Shown: positions 46,641-56,356, counted from the first letter of the stretch. The stretch: 64,000 bases of DNA from Pseudophaeobacter profundi (GCF_029697505.1 NZ_JARJEF010000007.1:168020-232019), one strand, 5' to 3'. Numbers and translations are program-made. Notes: generated by a model from the letters alone, not told the origin.

Positions 46641-47369
46641 TTAGCGGCTTGCGTCGGGGGTGAAGGTCGAGAAATCAACCAAAGTCCCCAGCATTTGCAG
46701 ATAGGCGATCAGGGCATCAGCTTCTGATACACCTGGTTGGCCATCAAAGTTGCGCACGCTGACCTTGTCGCCATAGCGTTCAAGCAGGCCATCGTAATCG
46801 GAATCCGGATCGGCCTGGGCCTTAAAGTCGGCCTGGGCACTGGCGATCATGTCATCGCTATAGGGCGTGCCGACCATGGCATTGGCCGCCATAAGATCCC
46901 CGATGTATTTGCCATCGACGTGGGCACGTTCCAGAAAGCCATATTTAGGCATGACTGATTCCGGCACCACAGCCTGCGGGTTGCGCAGGTGGTCCACGTG
47001 CCATTCATCCGAATAGCGACCACCCACACGGGCCAGATCCGGCCCGGTCCGTTTTGACCCCCACTGGAAGGGGTGGTCATACATCGACTCTGCCGCCAGC
47101 GAGTAATGGCCGTAGCGTTCGACCTCATCCCGCATCGGGCGGATCATCTGGCTGTGGCAGGTGTAACAGCCTTCGCGGATATAGATGTCACGCCCTGCCA
47201 ATTCGAGAGGCGTGTAAGGGCGCATGCCCTCGACCTCTTCGATGGTGTTTTCCAGCCAGAACAAGGGTGCGATCTGCACCAGCCCGCCAATGGTCACAAC
47301 CAGAAAGCTGCAAACCAGCAGAAGCGTCGCGTTGGTCTCGAGGATTTTGTGTTTGTCGAGAATGGACAT
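46641..47369 (-). CDS. ccoO: cbb3-type oxidase monoheme subunit II
   Basis: A 242-residue membrane-anchored cytochrome c. The N-terminal helix lies at about residues 14-35, the heme c site is C68-x2-C71-H72 in [11 protein letters not shown], and the Met ligand is probably in VMPKYGF. CcoO is essential for the stability and electron input of CcoN. ccoN lies 13 bases upstream. Confidence 0.95.
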   Translation of the reverse strand: MSILDKHKILETNATLLLVCSFLVVTIGGLVQIAPLFWLENTIEEVEGMRPYTPLELAGRDIYIREGCYTCHSQMIRPMRDEVERYGHYSLAAESMYDHPFQWGSKRTGPDLARVGGRYSDEWHVDHLRNPQAVVPESVMPKYGFLERAHVDGKYIGDLMAANAMVGTPYSDDMIASAQADFKAQADPDSDYDGLLERYGDKVSVRNFDGQPGVSEADALIAYLQMLGTLVDFSTFTPDASR

Positions 47370-47382
47370 TTGCTATCCCTCC

Positions 47383-48993
47383 TTATTCTGCCGGAACCGA
47401 GACCGTAAGGCTCGCTTCTTTGGCGGGGGCACGACGGACTGTCATCCACAGGTTGTAGCACATGATGAGCGCACCAGAGAGGAACATCACCCCACCAAGA
47501 CCACGCACGATATTCATCGGTTTCTTCGCAGCAACCGTGTCAGCGAAAGAGTTCACCAGGAAGCCATTGGCATCAACTTCGCGCCACATCAGGCCTTCCA
47601 TGATCCCGGTCACCCACATCGAGGCGGCGTAGAGAATGATGCCGATTGTGGCGAGCCAGAAGTGCCAGGAAACCAGGCTCAGGCTATAGAGACGCTCACG
47701 CTTCCACAGAACCGGAACCAGGAAGTACAGAGCACCAAAGGTGATCATGCCGTTCCAACCCAGCGCACCGGAGTGCACGTGACCAATGGTCCAGTCAGTG
47801 TAGTGCGACAGCGAATTCACGGCGCGGATCGACATCATCGGGCCTTCAAAGGTCGACATGCCGTAAAAGCCGATCGAGATCACCATCATGCGGATAACAG
47901 GATCGGTGCGCAGCTTGTCCCAGGCGCCAGACAGCGTCATCAGACCGTTGATCATGCCACCCCAGGAGGGCATCCACAGCACGATCGAGAACACCATGCC
48001 AAGGGTCGAAGCCCAGTCAGGCAGCGCGGTGTAATGCAGATGGTGCGGACCGGCCCAGATATACAGGAAGATCAGCGCCCAAAAGTGGATGATCGACAGT
48101 TTGTAGCTGAACACCGGACGTTCGGCCTGCTTTGGCACAAAGTAGTACATCATGCCAAGGAAGCCCGCAGTCAGGAAGAAGCCCACGGCGTTGTGGCCAT
48201 ACCACCACTGCACCATGGCATCCTGCACGCCAGACCAGACGATGACCGATTTGGACCCCCAGATCGACACCGGAATGGTCATGTTGTTGACCAGGTGCAG
48301 CATCGCGACGGTGACGATAAAGGCCAGGTAGAACCAGTTGGCCACATAGATATGCGGTTCTTTGCGTTTGATCACGGTGCCAAGGAAAACCGCCAGATAG
48401 GCAACCCAGACAATGGTCAACCACAGGTCAACATGCCATTCGGGCTCGGCGTATTCTTTCGACTGGGTGCCGCCAAACAGGTATCCGGTTGCCGCCAGCA
48501 CGATGAACAGCTGATAGCCCCAGAACACGAACCAGGCCAGATTGCCCCCCCAGAGGCGCGCGGCGCTGGTGCGCTGCACGACGTAGAAAGATGTCGCAAT
48601 CAGCGCGTTGCCACCAAAGGCGAAAATCACCGCCGAGGTATGCAGAGGACGCAGCCGACCAAAGTTGGCAAAGCCCTGCGCCCATTCAAAGTTCAAGCCC
48701 GGAAAGGCCAGCTGAAAGGCGATAAAGGTACCGGCCAAAAAGCCCACGACCCCCCAGAAGGCGGTGGCGATCACGCCAGCCCGGACGACACTGTCAAAAT
48801 ATTCGTTTTGCGGGCTTCCCCCGGCTGGTTTGGCTTCGCCCGTATGGCGCAGCGTGTACAAAAACAGACCACCCGCCACGAGCATGACGATAATCGCATG
48901 CACCTGATAGGCTAAATCCCGCGCATAATTGGTCCCGATCATCGCAAAAAGCGTGACCAAGCCAAGCGCTATCAGCTTGATATAATTAGACAT
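47383..48993 (-). CDS. ccoN: cbb3-type oxidase catalytic subunit I
   Basis: CcoN contains the low-spin heme b and the heme b3-CuB site that reduces O2 at low oxygen. The 536-residue protein has about 12 helices and conserved His segments such as [24 protein letters not shown] and [13 protein letters not shown]. The ATG at 48993 has AAGGGA upstream; the frame extends to 49125 but that part covers the promoter and FNR box. It is the first gene of ccoNOQP. Confidence 0.95.
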   Translation of the reverse strand: MSNYIKLIALGLVTLFAMIGTNYARDLAYQVHAIIVMLVAGGLFLYTLRHTGEAKPAGGSPQNEYFDSVVRAGVIATAFWGVVGFLAGTFIAFQLAFPGLNFEWAQGFANFGRLRPLHTSAVIFAFGGNALIATSFYVVQRTSAARLWGGNLAWFVFWGYQLFIVLAATGYLFGGTQSKEYAEPEWHVDLWLTIVWVAYLAVFLGTVIKRKEPHIYVANWFYLAFIVTVAMLHLVNNMTIPVSIWGSKSVIVWSGVQDAMVQWWYGHNAVGFFLTAGFLGMMYYFVPKQAERPVFSYKLSIIHFWALIFLYIWAGPHHLHYTALPDWASTLGMVFSIVLWMPSWGGMINGLMTLSGAWDKLRTDPVIRMMVISIGFYGMSTFEGPMMSIRAVNSLSHYTDWTIGHVHSGALGWNGMITFGALYFLVPVLWKRERLYSLSLVSWHFWLATIGIILYAASMWVTGIMEGLMWREVDANGFLVNSFADTVAAKKPMNIVRGLGGVMFLSGALIMCYNLWMTVRRAPAKEASLTVSVPAE

Positions 48994-49086
48994 ATTACGT
49001 CCCTTCACCATGTCTCCGCGATTCTTGCAGTCGCGTGAAACCCATCTATTCGATACTCTAAATGCAAAACATATGCCGCGAATACA

Positions 49087-49100
49087 TTGATCTGCATCAA
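49087..49100. promoter_or_regulatory. FNR box between ccoN and uspA
   Basis: TTGAT-CTGC-ATCAA is a perfect consensus FNR site. It is centred 100 bases before the ccoN ATG and 102 bases before the uspA ATG and may serve both divergent units. For ccoN a TTTAGA lies about two bases off the ideal -10 position. Confidence 0.88.
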
Positions 49101-49195
49101 GACAATCCCATTTCAATTGTGACACATCAGAAAGCGATCAACCACTGCAACCCTAACCTTTGCGGGGTGAAATCCATAGCCAGATGAGGGGAAAC

Positions 49196-50035
49196 ATGAC
49201 CTATAAAACCATTCTCACGGTTCTGACATCGCAGGACACCGCAGCGACGCCTCTGGCACAGGCGGCGGAACTGGCCGCAATCTTTGACGGCCATGTGGAA
49301 GCGCTCTGTCTGGGGGTCGACCACACCCAGACCGGTTATTACTACGCCGGAACCAATGCGATGATCCTGCAAGAAACCATGACCCGCGCAAAAACAGATG
49401 CCGCTGACTTGCAGGCCTATGCCGACGCAGAACTGCAAAAGGCCGGTATTCCGTTTTCCAGCGATGCCGGCATCGCCCAGATTGCCGATATGGGCCGCCA
49501 TGTTGCACAGCAGGCGCGGTTCTCGGATCTGGTGGTTCTGGGGCAGCCCTACGGCAAGAACAAGGGCGTAGAGGCCGAGCCAGTGGTCGAATCTGCACTG
49601 TTTGAAGGGCGCGCGCCAGTGCTCGTCGTGCCGGATGATGCGCCGCTGATTGGCCAGCCCAAAACCGTGCTGGTCGCCTGGAATGAAAGCACCGAGGCCA
49701 TGGCCGCCATTCGCAAATCTCTGCCGTTCTTGACCGGCGCGGATTTGGTGCGCATCGTGGTGATCGACCCGCCGCAACACGGGCCTGACCGCTCTGACCC
49801 TGGCGGCTTGCTGGCACAGATGCTGGCGCGCCACGGGGTGGCCTGTGAAATTGACGTGCTTAGCAAAACCCTGCCGCGGGTCTCGGATGTGCTGATCCGG
49901 CACGCGACCGACACCCAGGCCGATTTGATCGTGATGGGGGCCTATGGCCATTCGCGCTTTCGCGAGGCAATCCTGGGCGGTGCCACCCGCAACATGCTGG
50001 AAAAGGCGACCGTTCCGGTGCTCATGGCGCACTAG
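49196..50035 (+). CDS. universal stress protein with tandem Usp domains
   Basis: A 279-residue cytosolic protein with two Usp folds. The second ends in the ATP-binding pattern GAYGHSRFREAILGGATRNM (G-x2-G-x9-G-x-T) and VPVLMAH; the first ends in APVLVVPDD without a full motif. The ATG at 49196 has GAGGGGAAAC upstream. Divergence from ccoN over an FNR box suggests induction at low oxygen. A perfect terminator follows. Confidence 0.9.
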   Translation: MTYKTILTVLTSQDTAATPLAQAAELAAIFDGHVEALCLGVDHTQTGYYYAGTNAMILQETMTRAKTDAADLQAYADAELQKAGIPFSSDAGIAQIADMGRHVAQQARFSDLVVLGQPYGKNKGVEAEPVVESALFEGRAPVLVVPDDAPLIGQPKTVLVAWNESTEAMAAIRKSLPFLTGADLVRIVVIDPPQHGPDRSDPGGLLAQMLARHGVACEIDVLSKTLPRVSDVLIRHATDTQADLIVMGAYGHSRFREAILGGATRNMLEKATVPVLMAH

Positions 50036-50056
50036 GCGTTTCTCATCCGCGACACC

Positions 50057-50085
50057 AAAGGCCTGCCAAATCTGGCAGGCCTTTT
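50057..50085 (+). terminator. terminator of the uspA gene
   Basis: AAAGGCCTGCCA pairs perfectly with TGGCAGGCCTTT (12 bp, loop AATC) and runs into TTTTA. The convergent SHMT-like gene ends 36 bases beyond, so it may serve both strands. Confidence 0.85.
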
Positions 50086-50120
50086 ACGTTGCAGATCGCG
50101 GCAGGCGCCATGGTGGCTGC

Positions 50121-51455
50121 TCAGCAACGCATAAAGTGCAGACCTTGGAATTGCGCCCGCATCTGCTGCACGGATTGCGCAACCGCAGCCGGATCATTTC
50201 CAGCCAGCCCCGCTGCAATCAGACGGGCCAAGGCCGGGGCATCCTGCGGGGTGACGCCACGGCGCACCAATTCCGGGGTACCAATGCGCAGCCCGTTCAT
50301 ATCACCCGCCACCGGATCAATCGGCAGACCAATCCCGCAGGCCAGGAAACCGGCCTGGCGCAGCCGTTTTGACGCCGCCTGCCCGCCGCCAAATCGCGCA
50401 GCCTCCAGCGCAAACTGATGCGAGCTGGTAGCCTGCGCATCCCTGCCGCCGCCCGGCTTGTAGACCGGCATCCCCAGCGCTTCCAGCTCTGTCGCCAGGG
50501 CCTGGGCCAAAGCGACCATCGCATCAGCATAATCCGCGCCGTGATCAACCCAGTCCAGCAGGCTCAACGCTAGAGAGGCGGATTTTGCCGCATCAAAATT
50601 TGCCGTCATGCCTGGAAAGGCGATAGCATCCAGCCGCTCGGCAATCGCGCTGTCATTGGTGACAATCAGCCCGCCAGCCGGACCACCGAGGCTTTTGTAG
50701 GTGCTCATGGTCATCAGATGCGCGCCCTGTTCCAGAGGGTTGGCCCAAACGCCCCCCGCAATCATGCCGCATTGATGCGCCGCATCAAACAGCACCTTGG
50801 CACCGACCTCATCGGCAATGGCACGAATTTCGGCCACCGGATGCGCAAAAAGGTTGAGACTGCCGCCGATGGTGATCAGCCGGGGCCGCAACTGCTGCAC
50901 CTGGTCATGCAGCGCCGCCAGATCCACCGTGTAGCCATCGGCATTGACCGGCGCGGAATGTGGCACCAGCCCATAAAGACCGGCGCAGCCATCGCTGTGG
51001 TGGGTCACATGGCCACCCACCGTCGCAGGCGGCGCGATGATGATATCGCCGGGGCTGGTGAGCGCCATAAAACCATAGAGATTGGCCAGCGCCCCGGAAC
51101 CCACCCGGATTTCAGCGTATTTCGCCCCAAAGACCTGCGCGGCCAGAGCCGCCGCCATGACCTCTATCTCTTCGATCGCCTCCAGCCCCATTTCGTATTT
51201 GTCACCCGGATAGCCCAGAGACGGACGGCTGCCCAAGCCCCGCGCCAGAACGGCCTCGGCGGCGGGGTTCATCACATTGGTCGCTGGGTTCAGATTGAAA
51301 CAGTCATGATCGTGGATCTGACTGTTGCGCTGGATCAGGGCCTCTATGCGCGCGGCGACGGCGCTGCTGGGCAGGCCATCCGTAGCGGCGTCAATCTCCT
51401 GAACGCGGGCCTCACAGTGGGCGGGCACCCAGGCGCGGTTGCCTAATCTTGTCAT
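50121..51455 (-). CDS. serine hydroxymethyltransferase-like PLP enzyme
   Basis: A 444-residue fold-type I PLP protein related to GlyA. It has SLGYPGDKYEMGLE, FDAAHQCGMIAGG (Asp and His contacting PLP) and MSTYKSLGGPAGG with the PLP Lys near residue 235; GlyA has THKTLRGPRGG here. The differences (His to Tyr before Lys, Arg to Gly) suggest a paralogue with changed substrate, such as a 2-methylserine or other beta-hydroxy amino acid enzyme, rather than housekeeping GlyA. GGAG precedes the ATG. A LysR gene is divergent from it and is its likely regulator. Confidence 0.75.
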   Translation of the reverse strand: MTRLGNRAWVPAHCEARVQEIDAATDGLPSSAVAARIEALIQRNSQIHDHDCFNLNPATNVMNPAAEAVLARGLGSRPSLGYPGDKYEMGLEAIEEIEVMAAALAAQVFGAKYAEIRVGSGALANLYGFMALTSPGDIIIAPPATVGGHVTHHSDGCAGLYGLVPHSAPVNADGYTVDLAALHDQVQQLRPRLITIGGSLNLFAHPVAEIRAIADEVGAKVLFDAAHQCGMIAGGVWANPLEQGAHLMTMSTYKSLGGPAGGLIVTNDSAIAERLDAIAFPGMTANFDAAKSASLALSLLDWVDHGADYADAMVALAQALATELEALGMPVYKPGGGRDAQATSSHQFALEAARFGGGQAASKRLRQAGFLACGIGLPIDPVAGDMNGLRIGTPELVRRGVTPQDAPALARLIAAGLAGNDPAAVAQSVQQMRAQFQGLHFMRC

Positions 51456-51537
51456 TTCACGGTCTCCAATAGGGCAGCGTCCGCTGCAGGGGGGCTTTGC
51501 ATCAGTTGCGCCCTGGGCGGGCTTGTGCGCAAATCAG

Positions 51538-51563
51538 TTTTCTGAAAATCTAGGGTCAGAAAA
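51538..51563. promoter_or_regulatory. LysR operator between the SHMT-like gene and its regulator
   Basis: Perfect 8-base arms TTTTCTGA (51538-51545) and TCAGAAAA (51556-51563) with a 10-base spacer lie 14 bases before the LysR ATG and about 80 bases upstream of the divergent enzyme gene. This is a good position for autorepression and activation. Confidence 0.6.
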
Positions 51564-51577
51564 ATTAAGGCTAATTC

Positions 51578-52453
51578 ATGCCCGTTTCCCCTCCCCGGCC
51601 CAAATCCTTTGCCATGACCTCTCTGCGGGCCTTTGAAGCTGCCGCGCGGCTGGGCGGGTTTGCCGCTGCGGCGGATGAGCTGGGCGTTACCCCCGGCGCA
51701 ATTTCAGCCCAGATCAAGACATTGGAAAGCGCCCTGGGGGCGCCGCTGTTTCAACGCAGCGCCAAGGGGGTGGCGCTTACCCCGCTGGGGGCGCAGGCGC
51801 TGCCAGAGTTCAGCCAGGCGTTTGACCAACTGGGACGGGCGGTGCAAATGATGCGCGACAAGGCCGCACCGCGGGTGGTGCATATCGCCACCCTGCCCGC
51901 GATTGCGCAATTCTGGCTTTCGCCACGTCTGCCGCAGCTGCGCACCGCCCTCCCCAATACCGAAATCTCAATCACCGCGCTGGAGCAGCCGCCGAATCTC
52001 AAGCGCACACCCTATGATCTGTGCCTGTTCTTTGATGCGGATCGCGGGGATGTACTGGCCGAGGATGTGATCTTTCCGGTCTGTACGCCGCAGCTTGCAG
52101 CCCGACTGCGCAGCCCCCAGGCTCTAACAGATCACCCCTGCCTGTTCGACACCACCTGGGAGGGCGACTGGCACCACTGGCTTGAGAGTGCCGCTCCGCA
52201 GCACCAAATCACGCCGCGTGGGCCGCTCTATTCGCTCTATGCGCTGGCGGTGGAAGAGGCACTGAACGGAGCCGGGATCCTGATCGGGCACCAGGCCCTG
52301 TTGGCGCCGCATCTGGCCAGCGGCCGCCTCGTCGCGCCCTTTGCCCATCGCGCACAGCTGCCACACGCCCTGCGCCTGTGGCACATGTCCGGGCGCAGCG
52401 CCGATTCTGCCAGTCGCCAGGTTGCCGCTTGGCTACGCGAAAACCCTGGCTAG
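51578..52453 (+). CDS. LysR family transcriptional regulator
   Basis: A 291-residue LysR protein: N-terminal helix-turn-helix (LRAFEAAARLGGFAAAADEL, then TPGAISAQIKTLESALG) and a substrate-binding-like effector domain. It belongs to the same broad GcvA-like group as the other LysR in the window but is clearly a different protein. It likely controls the divergent SHMT-like gene in response to an amino acid; the effector is not known. Confidence 0.88.
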   Translation: MPVSPPRPKSFAMTSLRAFEAAARLGGFAAAADELGVTPGAISAQIKTLESALGAPLFQRSAKGVALTPLGAQALPEFSQAFDQLGRAVQMMRDKAAPRVVHIATLPAIAQFWLSPRLPQLRTALPNTEISITALEQPPNLKRTPYDLCLFFDADRGDVLAEDVIFPVCTPQLAARLRSPQALTDHPCLFDTTWEGDWHHWLESAAPQHQITPRGPLYSLYALAVEEALNGAGILIGHQALLAPHLASGRLVAPFAHRAQLPHALRLWHMSGRSADSASRQVAAWLRENPG

Positions 52454-52518
52454 ACCATCATCTGGCGACCTGCCCGGCGCAGTCTCTACCAAGCCGGGAA
52501 AAGCCAAACCAAAGACGA

Positions 52519-53259
52519 TCAGCTAAGGAAACCACCATCGCTGTCATCGCCGGCTTCTTCAAACAGGCGGGCCATATTCGGCACATGAATACGGCGCTTG
52601 CCTTCCAGGGTAATTACCCCGTCTTTTTTCAACGCAGACATCTGACGGCTGACCGTTTCCAGCGTGAGCCCTAGATAATCTGCCATGGCCTCACGGGTGA
52701 GCGGCAGATCAAAGGTAAGCGTATTGACCACCCCCTGTGGCGTCAGAGAGGCATCTCGGCGGGCAATGATCGTCAGCAGGCTGGCGATTTTTTCCCGCGC
52801 GGTTTTCCGGCCCAGCACCAGCATCCATTCTCGCGCAGCGTCCAGCTCATCCAGGGTCATTTCAAGCAAGCGTTGCGCAATATGCGGCGTCCGCGCCATC
52901 AGGTCTTCAAAGGGTTTCTTGCGGAAACAGCACATCACCAGATCGGTGGTGGCCACCACATTATAGGCGGCACCACTGCGCCCCGGACGGCCGACAAAGT
53001 CGCTTGGCAACAACAGCCCCACCATCTGGGTGCGGCCATCCTCCATTGTCTGGGTCAACGTCGCGATGCCAGAGACCACAGAACCAACAAAGTTCATCAC
53101 GTCCCCAGACCAGATGATCGATTGCCCCGCCTCATAGCTACGGTAGTATTTGATACCATCCAGCGCCGCCAGTTCATCTTCTTCGCAGCGGGCGCAAACG
53201 GCGCGGTGGCGAATCGGGCAATCAGCGCAGCTGACATGGGCGAGGGTATCGACGGTCAT
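52519..53259 (-). CDS. fnrL: FNR-type oxygen-sensing transcription regulator FnrL
   Basis: FnrL binds a 4Fe-4S cluster that is lost with oxygen and, when intact, activates micro-oxic genes at TTGAT-N4-ATCAA sites. The protein has about 246 residues with N-terminal Cys at positions 11, 14, 22 and 25 (CADCPIRHRAVCARC) and a Cys pair at 110-111. The recognition helix is REAMADYLGLTLETVSRQM, with the Glu and Ser-Arg that read TTGA half-sites. The start at 53259 is preferred over 53271. It is divergent from hemN across an FNR box. Confidence 0.94.
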   Translation of the reverse strand: MTVDTLAHVSCADCPIRHRAVCARCEEDELAALDGIKYYRSYEAGQSIIWSGDVMNFVGSVVSGIATLTQTMEDGRTQMVGLLLPSDFVGRPGRSGAAYNVVATTDLVMCCFRKKPFEDLMARTPHIAQRLLEMTLDELDAAREWMLVLGRKTAREKIASLLTIIARRDASLTPQGVVNTLTFDLPLTREAMADYLGLTLETVSRQMSALKKDGVITLEGKRRIHVPNMARLFEEAGDDSDGGFLS

Positions 53260-53271
53260 AAGTAATCCCAT

Positions 53272-53313
53272 TTGATCCAGGTCAATTTCAGTCGTGCCAT
53301 CGCCCCCTAGAAT
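53272..53313 (+). promoter_or_regulatory. FNR box and -10 of hemN, overlapping the fnrL leader
   Basis: TTGAT-CCAG-GTCAA lies at 53272-53285 and TAGAAT (5 of 6 to consensus) at 53308-53313. The site centre is 41.5 bases before 53320, the A of the hemN ATG, a class II arrangement. For fnrL the same box begins 13 bases before its ATG, a place suited to negative autoregulation. Confidence 0.75.
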
Positions 53314-53319
53314 AGGGAT

Positions 53320-54675
53320 ATGTCTCAGGAATCACAATTGGCCAAGCTCGGATTGTTTCGCGCCAAAGTGCCGCGATACACCAGTTATCCAATACCAGAG
53401 AATTTCAGCCTCAGCCTTGGCCCCGAACACTTTGCATCCTGGCTGGAGCAAATTCCTGAGGGCAGTCAGATCGGGCTGTATCTCCATATACCCTACTGCC
53501 AGAATCTCTGTTGGTTTTGCATGTGCCGCACCCAAGGGGCGCGCTCTATTGCGCAGGTCGAAGCCTATGTCACAGCATTGCAGCAGGAAATCGCCCTGCT
53601 GAAACCGCATCTGCCAAACAGGGTTCAACTGGCCCGGCTCCACTGGGGCGGCGGCACACCGACCATCTTGCCACCTGAACTAATAGCGACACTGTCAACC
53701 GCGCTTGCCGGGCTTGCTCCGCTGGCACCAAAGGCCGAGTTTTCTGTTGAAATAGACCCGAATGATTTTGACCAGCCCCGCTGCGATGCCCTGATGAAGG
53801 CCGGGATGACGCGGGCCTCGATTGGGGTTCAGGGCTTTGGCGCAGAGACCCAGCAGGCAATTGGGCGATCTCTGCCGTTTGAAACGCTGCAAAACTGCGT
53901 CGAAATGCTGCGGCGTGGTGGGATTCGTGCGCTCAGCACCGATCTTCTATTTGGCCTGCCCCATCAAAGCCAGGCGCAGATCACCCAAGACATCACAGAC
54001 CTGCTGTCGCTCTCGCCAGACCGCGTGGCTCTATATGGGTACAAGCACCTCCCGGCTCAGATCCGTCGCCAGGCGATGATTCCTTCGGAAACCCTGCCCA
54101 CACCAGAGGCGCGGCTGGCCCTGTTTGAGAGTGCAAGACACTGCTGTCTGCAGGCAGGCTATCAACAAATCGGGCTAGAGAGTTTCGTGCGTCCCGGTGA
54201 TAGCCTGATCCGCGCCCGCGACAGTCGGAATCTGCGGCGGGAGTTTCAAGATTATAGCGATGCGCCGACGGATATCTTGATTGGGCTTGGTGCCTCGGCC
54301 ATATCGCGGCTGCCGCAGGGCTATGTGCAGAACGCACCCGGCACCGCGCACTATATGGACGTGATCGATCGCGGCACCTTCGCCTCGGCGCGGGGGCATG
54401 CCTTTCAGGGCGATGATCGCCTGCGGGGGCGCATGATAGAGGCACTGTTGTGTCATTTCACAATCCGCAGTGCCGATCTCGTGGCCGAATTCCCAGAGGC
54501 GGCGCCACAGGTCAATGCCCTGCTCGACAAGGCGTGCGCAGCCTTTCCCGGTGTATTGATCCGCACCGCCGAAGGCGTTGATCTGCCGCCTGACGCGCGC
54601 CCTCTGGCACGGGTGGTCGCGCAGGCCTTTGACGCCTACGCCGACACCCCACCCCAGCGCATACCTGCAGCCTAG
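53320..54675 (+). CDS. hemN: oxygen-independent coproporphyrinogen III oxidase
   Basis: HemN is a radical SAM enzyme that makes protoporphyrinogen IX without oxygen. The 451-residue protein has the cluster motif C60-x3-C64-x2-C67-x-C69 (YCQNLCWFCMC), the N-terminal VPRYTSYP and the HWGGGTPT segment of true HemN. No ribosome site fits the ATG at 53320, and the predicted transcript start falls on this ATG. Its stop codon TAG lies in the end of a dispersed repeat. Confidence 0.94.
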   Translation: MSQESQLAKLGLFRAKVPRYTSYPIPENFSLSLGPEHFASWLEQIPEGSQIGLYLHIPYCQNLCWFCMCRTQGARSIAQVEAYVTALQQEIALLKPHLPNRVQLARLHWGGGTPTILPPELIATLSTALAGLAPLAPKAEFSVEIDPNDFDQPRCDALMKAGMTRASIGVQGFGAETQQAIGRSLPFETLQNCVEMLRRGGIRALSTDLLFGLPHQSQAQITQDITDLLSLSPDRVALYGYKHLPAQIRRQAMIPSETLPTPEARLALFESARHCCLQAGYQQIGLESFVRPGDSLIRARDSRNLRREFQDYSDAPTDILIGLGASAISRLPQGYVQNAPGTAHYMDVIDRGTFASARGHAFQGDDRLRGRMIEALLCHFTIRSADLVAEFPEAAPQVNALLDKACAAFPGVLIRTAEGVDLPPDARPLARVVAQAFDAYADTPPQRIPAA

Positions 54676-54777
54676 AGCCTGTCGCGGGATTCGCATGCAG
54701 GCGACCACACTCTGGCTGATTGATTTTGCATGCTTCAGATGCGCGAAACCGGCACCCACTTTTGCGCAACAGGCTCT
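54674..54777 (-). repeat. dispersed ~100-bp repeat, copy B, with terminal inverted repeats
   Basis: A 104-base element bounded by perfect inverted ends AGAGCCTGT (54674-54682) and ACAGGCTCT (54769-54777); with flanking bases CTAGAGCCTGT is 11-base perfect. The inside includes TTGATTTTGCATGC and AACCGGCACCCACTTTTGCG. It fills the gap between convergent hemN and the yejF-like gene and supplies bases of both TAG stop codons. Confidence 0.75.
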
Positions 54778-56356
54778 AGCGGGTCGCGGCCAGCAACTGT
54801 CGGGTGTAGTCCTGCTGTGGGTTTTCAAACAGCGCGTCGGCGGTCCCCGCTTCGACGATATCGCCCTGTTTCATCACCACCACCTGATGCGACATGGCGC
54901 GCACCACGTTCAGATCGTGACTGATGAAAAGATAGGCCAGACCATACCGCGCTTGCAGATCGCGCAGCAGCTCGACGATCTGCACCTGCACGGTCATATC
55001 CAGCGCCGAGGTAGGTTCATCCAGCACCACCAGTTTTGGACGCAGCACCATGGCGCGGGCGATGGCAATGCGCTGGCGCTGGCCGCCGGAAAATTCATGC
55101 GGATAGCGGTCCATGCTGGCAGGATCCAACCCGACCTCTGCCATTACCTCGGCCACCAGATCACGCGGGGCGCGGTGTTGATCGACCTTATGAATGGCCA
55201 ACCCTTCGGCAATGATCTGGGCGCAGGTCATGCGCGGGCTGAGCGAGCCAAAGGGATCTTGAAACACGATCTGCATATCCTTGCGCAGGCTTCGCAGATC
55301 GCGCGTTGACCATTGGCGCAGGTCATCACCACAAAACTGCACGGCGCCTTCGGATGCGATCAGCCGCATGATCGCCAGCGCCATGGTGGTCTTGCCCGAC
55401 CCAGATTCGCCAACGATGCCAAGGGTTTCGCCAGCCCGTACCGAAATGGAACATGGATTCACCGCCTTCACATGGCCAACGGTGCGCTTCAGCAGCCCCT
55501 TTTTGATCGGAAACCAGACCTTCAGATCGCGGGTCTCAATCAGCTTGGCCGCATCCGATGAAACAGGCGCCGGCTGGCCCGACGGCTCTGCCGCCAAGAG
55601 TTTCCGGGTATAGGCATGTTGCGGGTTGTCAAAGACCTCAACCGCCGGGCCTTCCTCGACGATTTCGCCGCCCTTCATCACGCAGACCCGATCGGCAATG
55701 CGGCGCACCACATTCAGATCATGGGTAATGAACAGCAGGCCCATGCCTTCGCTTTTCTTCAGCTCGGCCAACAGTTCCAGGATCTGCGCCTGAATGGTCA
55801 CATCCAGCGCCGTTGTGGGTTCATCCGCGATCAGCACCTCAGGCTTATTGGCCAGGGCCATGGCGATCATCACCCGCTGACGCTGACCACCGGACAGTTC
55901 GTGCGGATAGGCCCCAAGGCGGCTTTCAGCGTCGCGGATACCCACCTTTTGCATCAATTCCAGAATGCGTGCCCGCGCGGGGGCACCCTGTAGCCCCTGA
56001 TGCAGCGCCAGCGATTCCTCCAATTGTTTTTCAATGGTGTGCAGCGGGTTGAGCGATGTCATCGGCTCTTGGAAGATAAAGCTGATGTCATTGCCGCGCA
56101 CCTGCATCAGGTGCTTTTCCGAGGCGCCGACCATTTCAACCCCGTCATAGGTGACAGAGCCCTCAACGATGGCGCTATCTCCCAGCAGCGAAACCGTCGA
56201 GAGGGCCGAGACGGATTTACCAGATCCGGACTCGCCCACCAGGGCCACGGTTTCACCGCGCCCTACGGAAAAGGACACGCCCTTCACGGCTTGGGTGACC
56301 TGGCCATCCTGGCGGAAAGACACACGCAGGTCGCGAACCTCAAGTATGGCACTCAT
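54776..56356 (-). CDS. yejF: ABC transporter with two fused ATPase domains (YejF-like)
   Basis: A 526-residue peptide-transporter ATPase. The first domain has Walker A GESGSGKS near residue 40, LSGGQRQR near 154 and ADEPTTALD; the second has GESGSGKTT near 315, FSGGQRQR near 430 and LDEPTSALD. It energises the YejB/YejE permease with YejA as binding protein; YejABEF imports oligopeptides such as microcin C in enterobacteria. It is the last gene of the operon and overlaps yejE by four bases. Confidence 0.9.
   Translation of the reverse strand: MSAILEVRDLRVSFRQDGQVTQAVKGVSFSVGRGETVALVGESGSGKSVSALSTVSLLGDSAIVEGSVTYDGVEMVGASEKHLMQVRGNDISFIFQEPMTSLNPLHTIEKQLEESLALHQGLQGAPARARILELMQKVGIRDAESRLGAYPHELSGGQRQRVMIAMALANKPEVLIADEPTTALDVTIQAQILELLAELKKSEGMGLLFITHDLNVVRRIADRVCVMKGGEIVEEGPAVEVFDNPQHAYTRKLLAAEPSGQPAPVSSDAAKLIETRDLKVWFPIKKGLLKRTVGHVKAVNPCSISVRAGETLGIVGESGSGKTTMALAIMRLIASEGAVQFCGDDLRQWSTRDLRSLRKDMQIVFQDPFGSLSPRMTCAQIIAEGLAIHKVDQHRAPRDLVAEVMAEVGLDPASMDRYPHEFSGGQRQRIAIARAMVLRPKLVVLDEPTSALDMTVQVQIVELLRDLQARYGLAYLFISHDLNVVRAMSHQVVVMKQGDIVEAGTADALFENPQQDYTRQLLAATR

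Noticed and set aside
47224-48915. 563-codon plus-strand open frame
   Set aside because: Antisense to ccoN and ccoO, which are certain.
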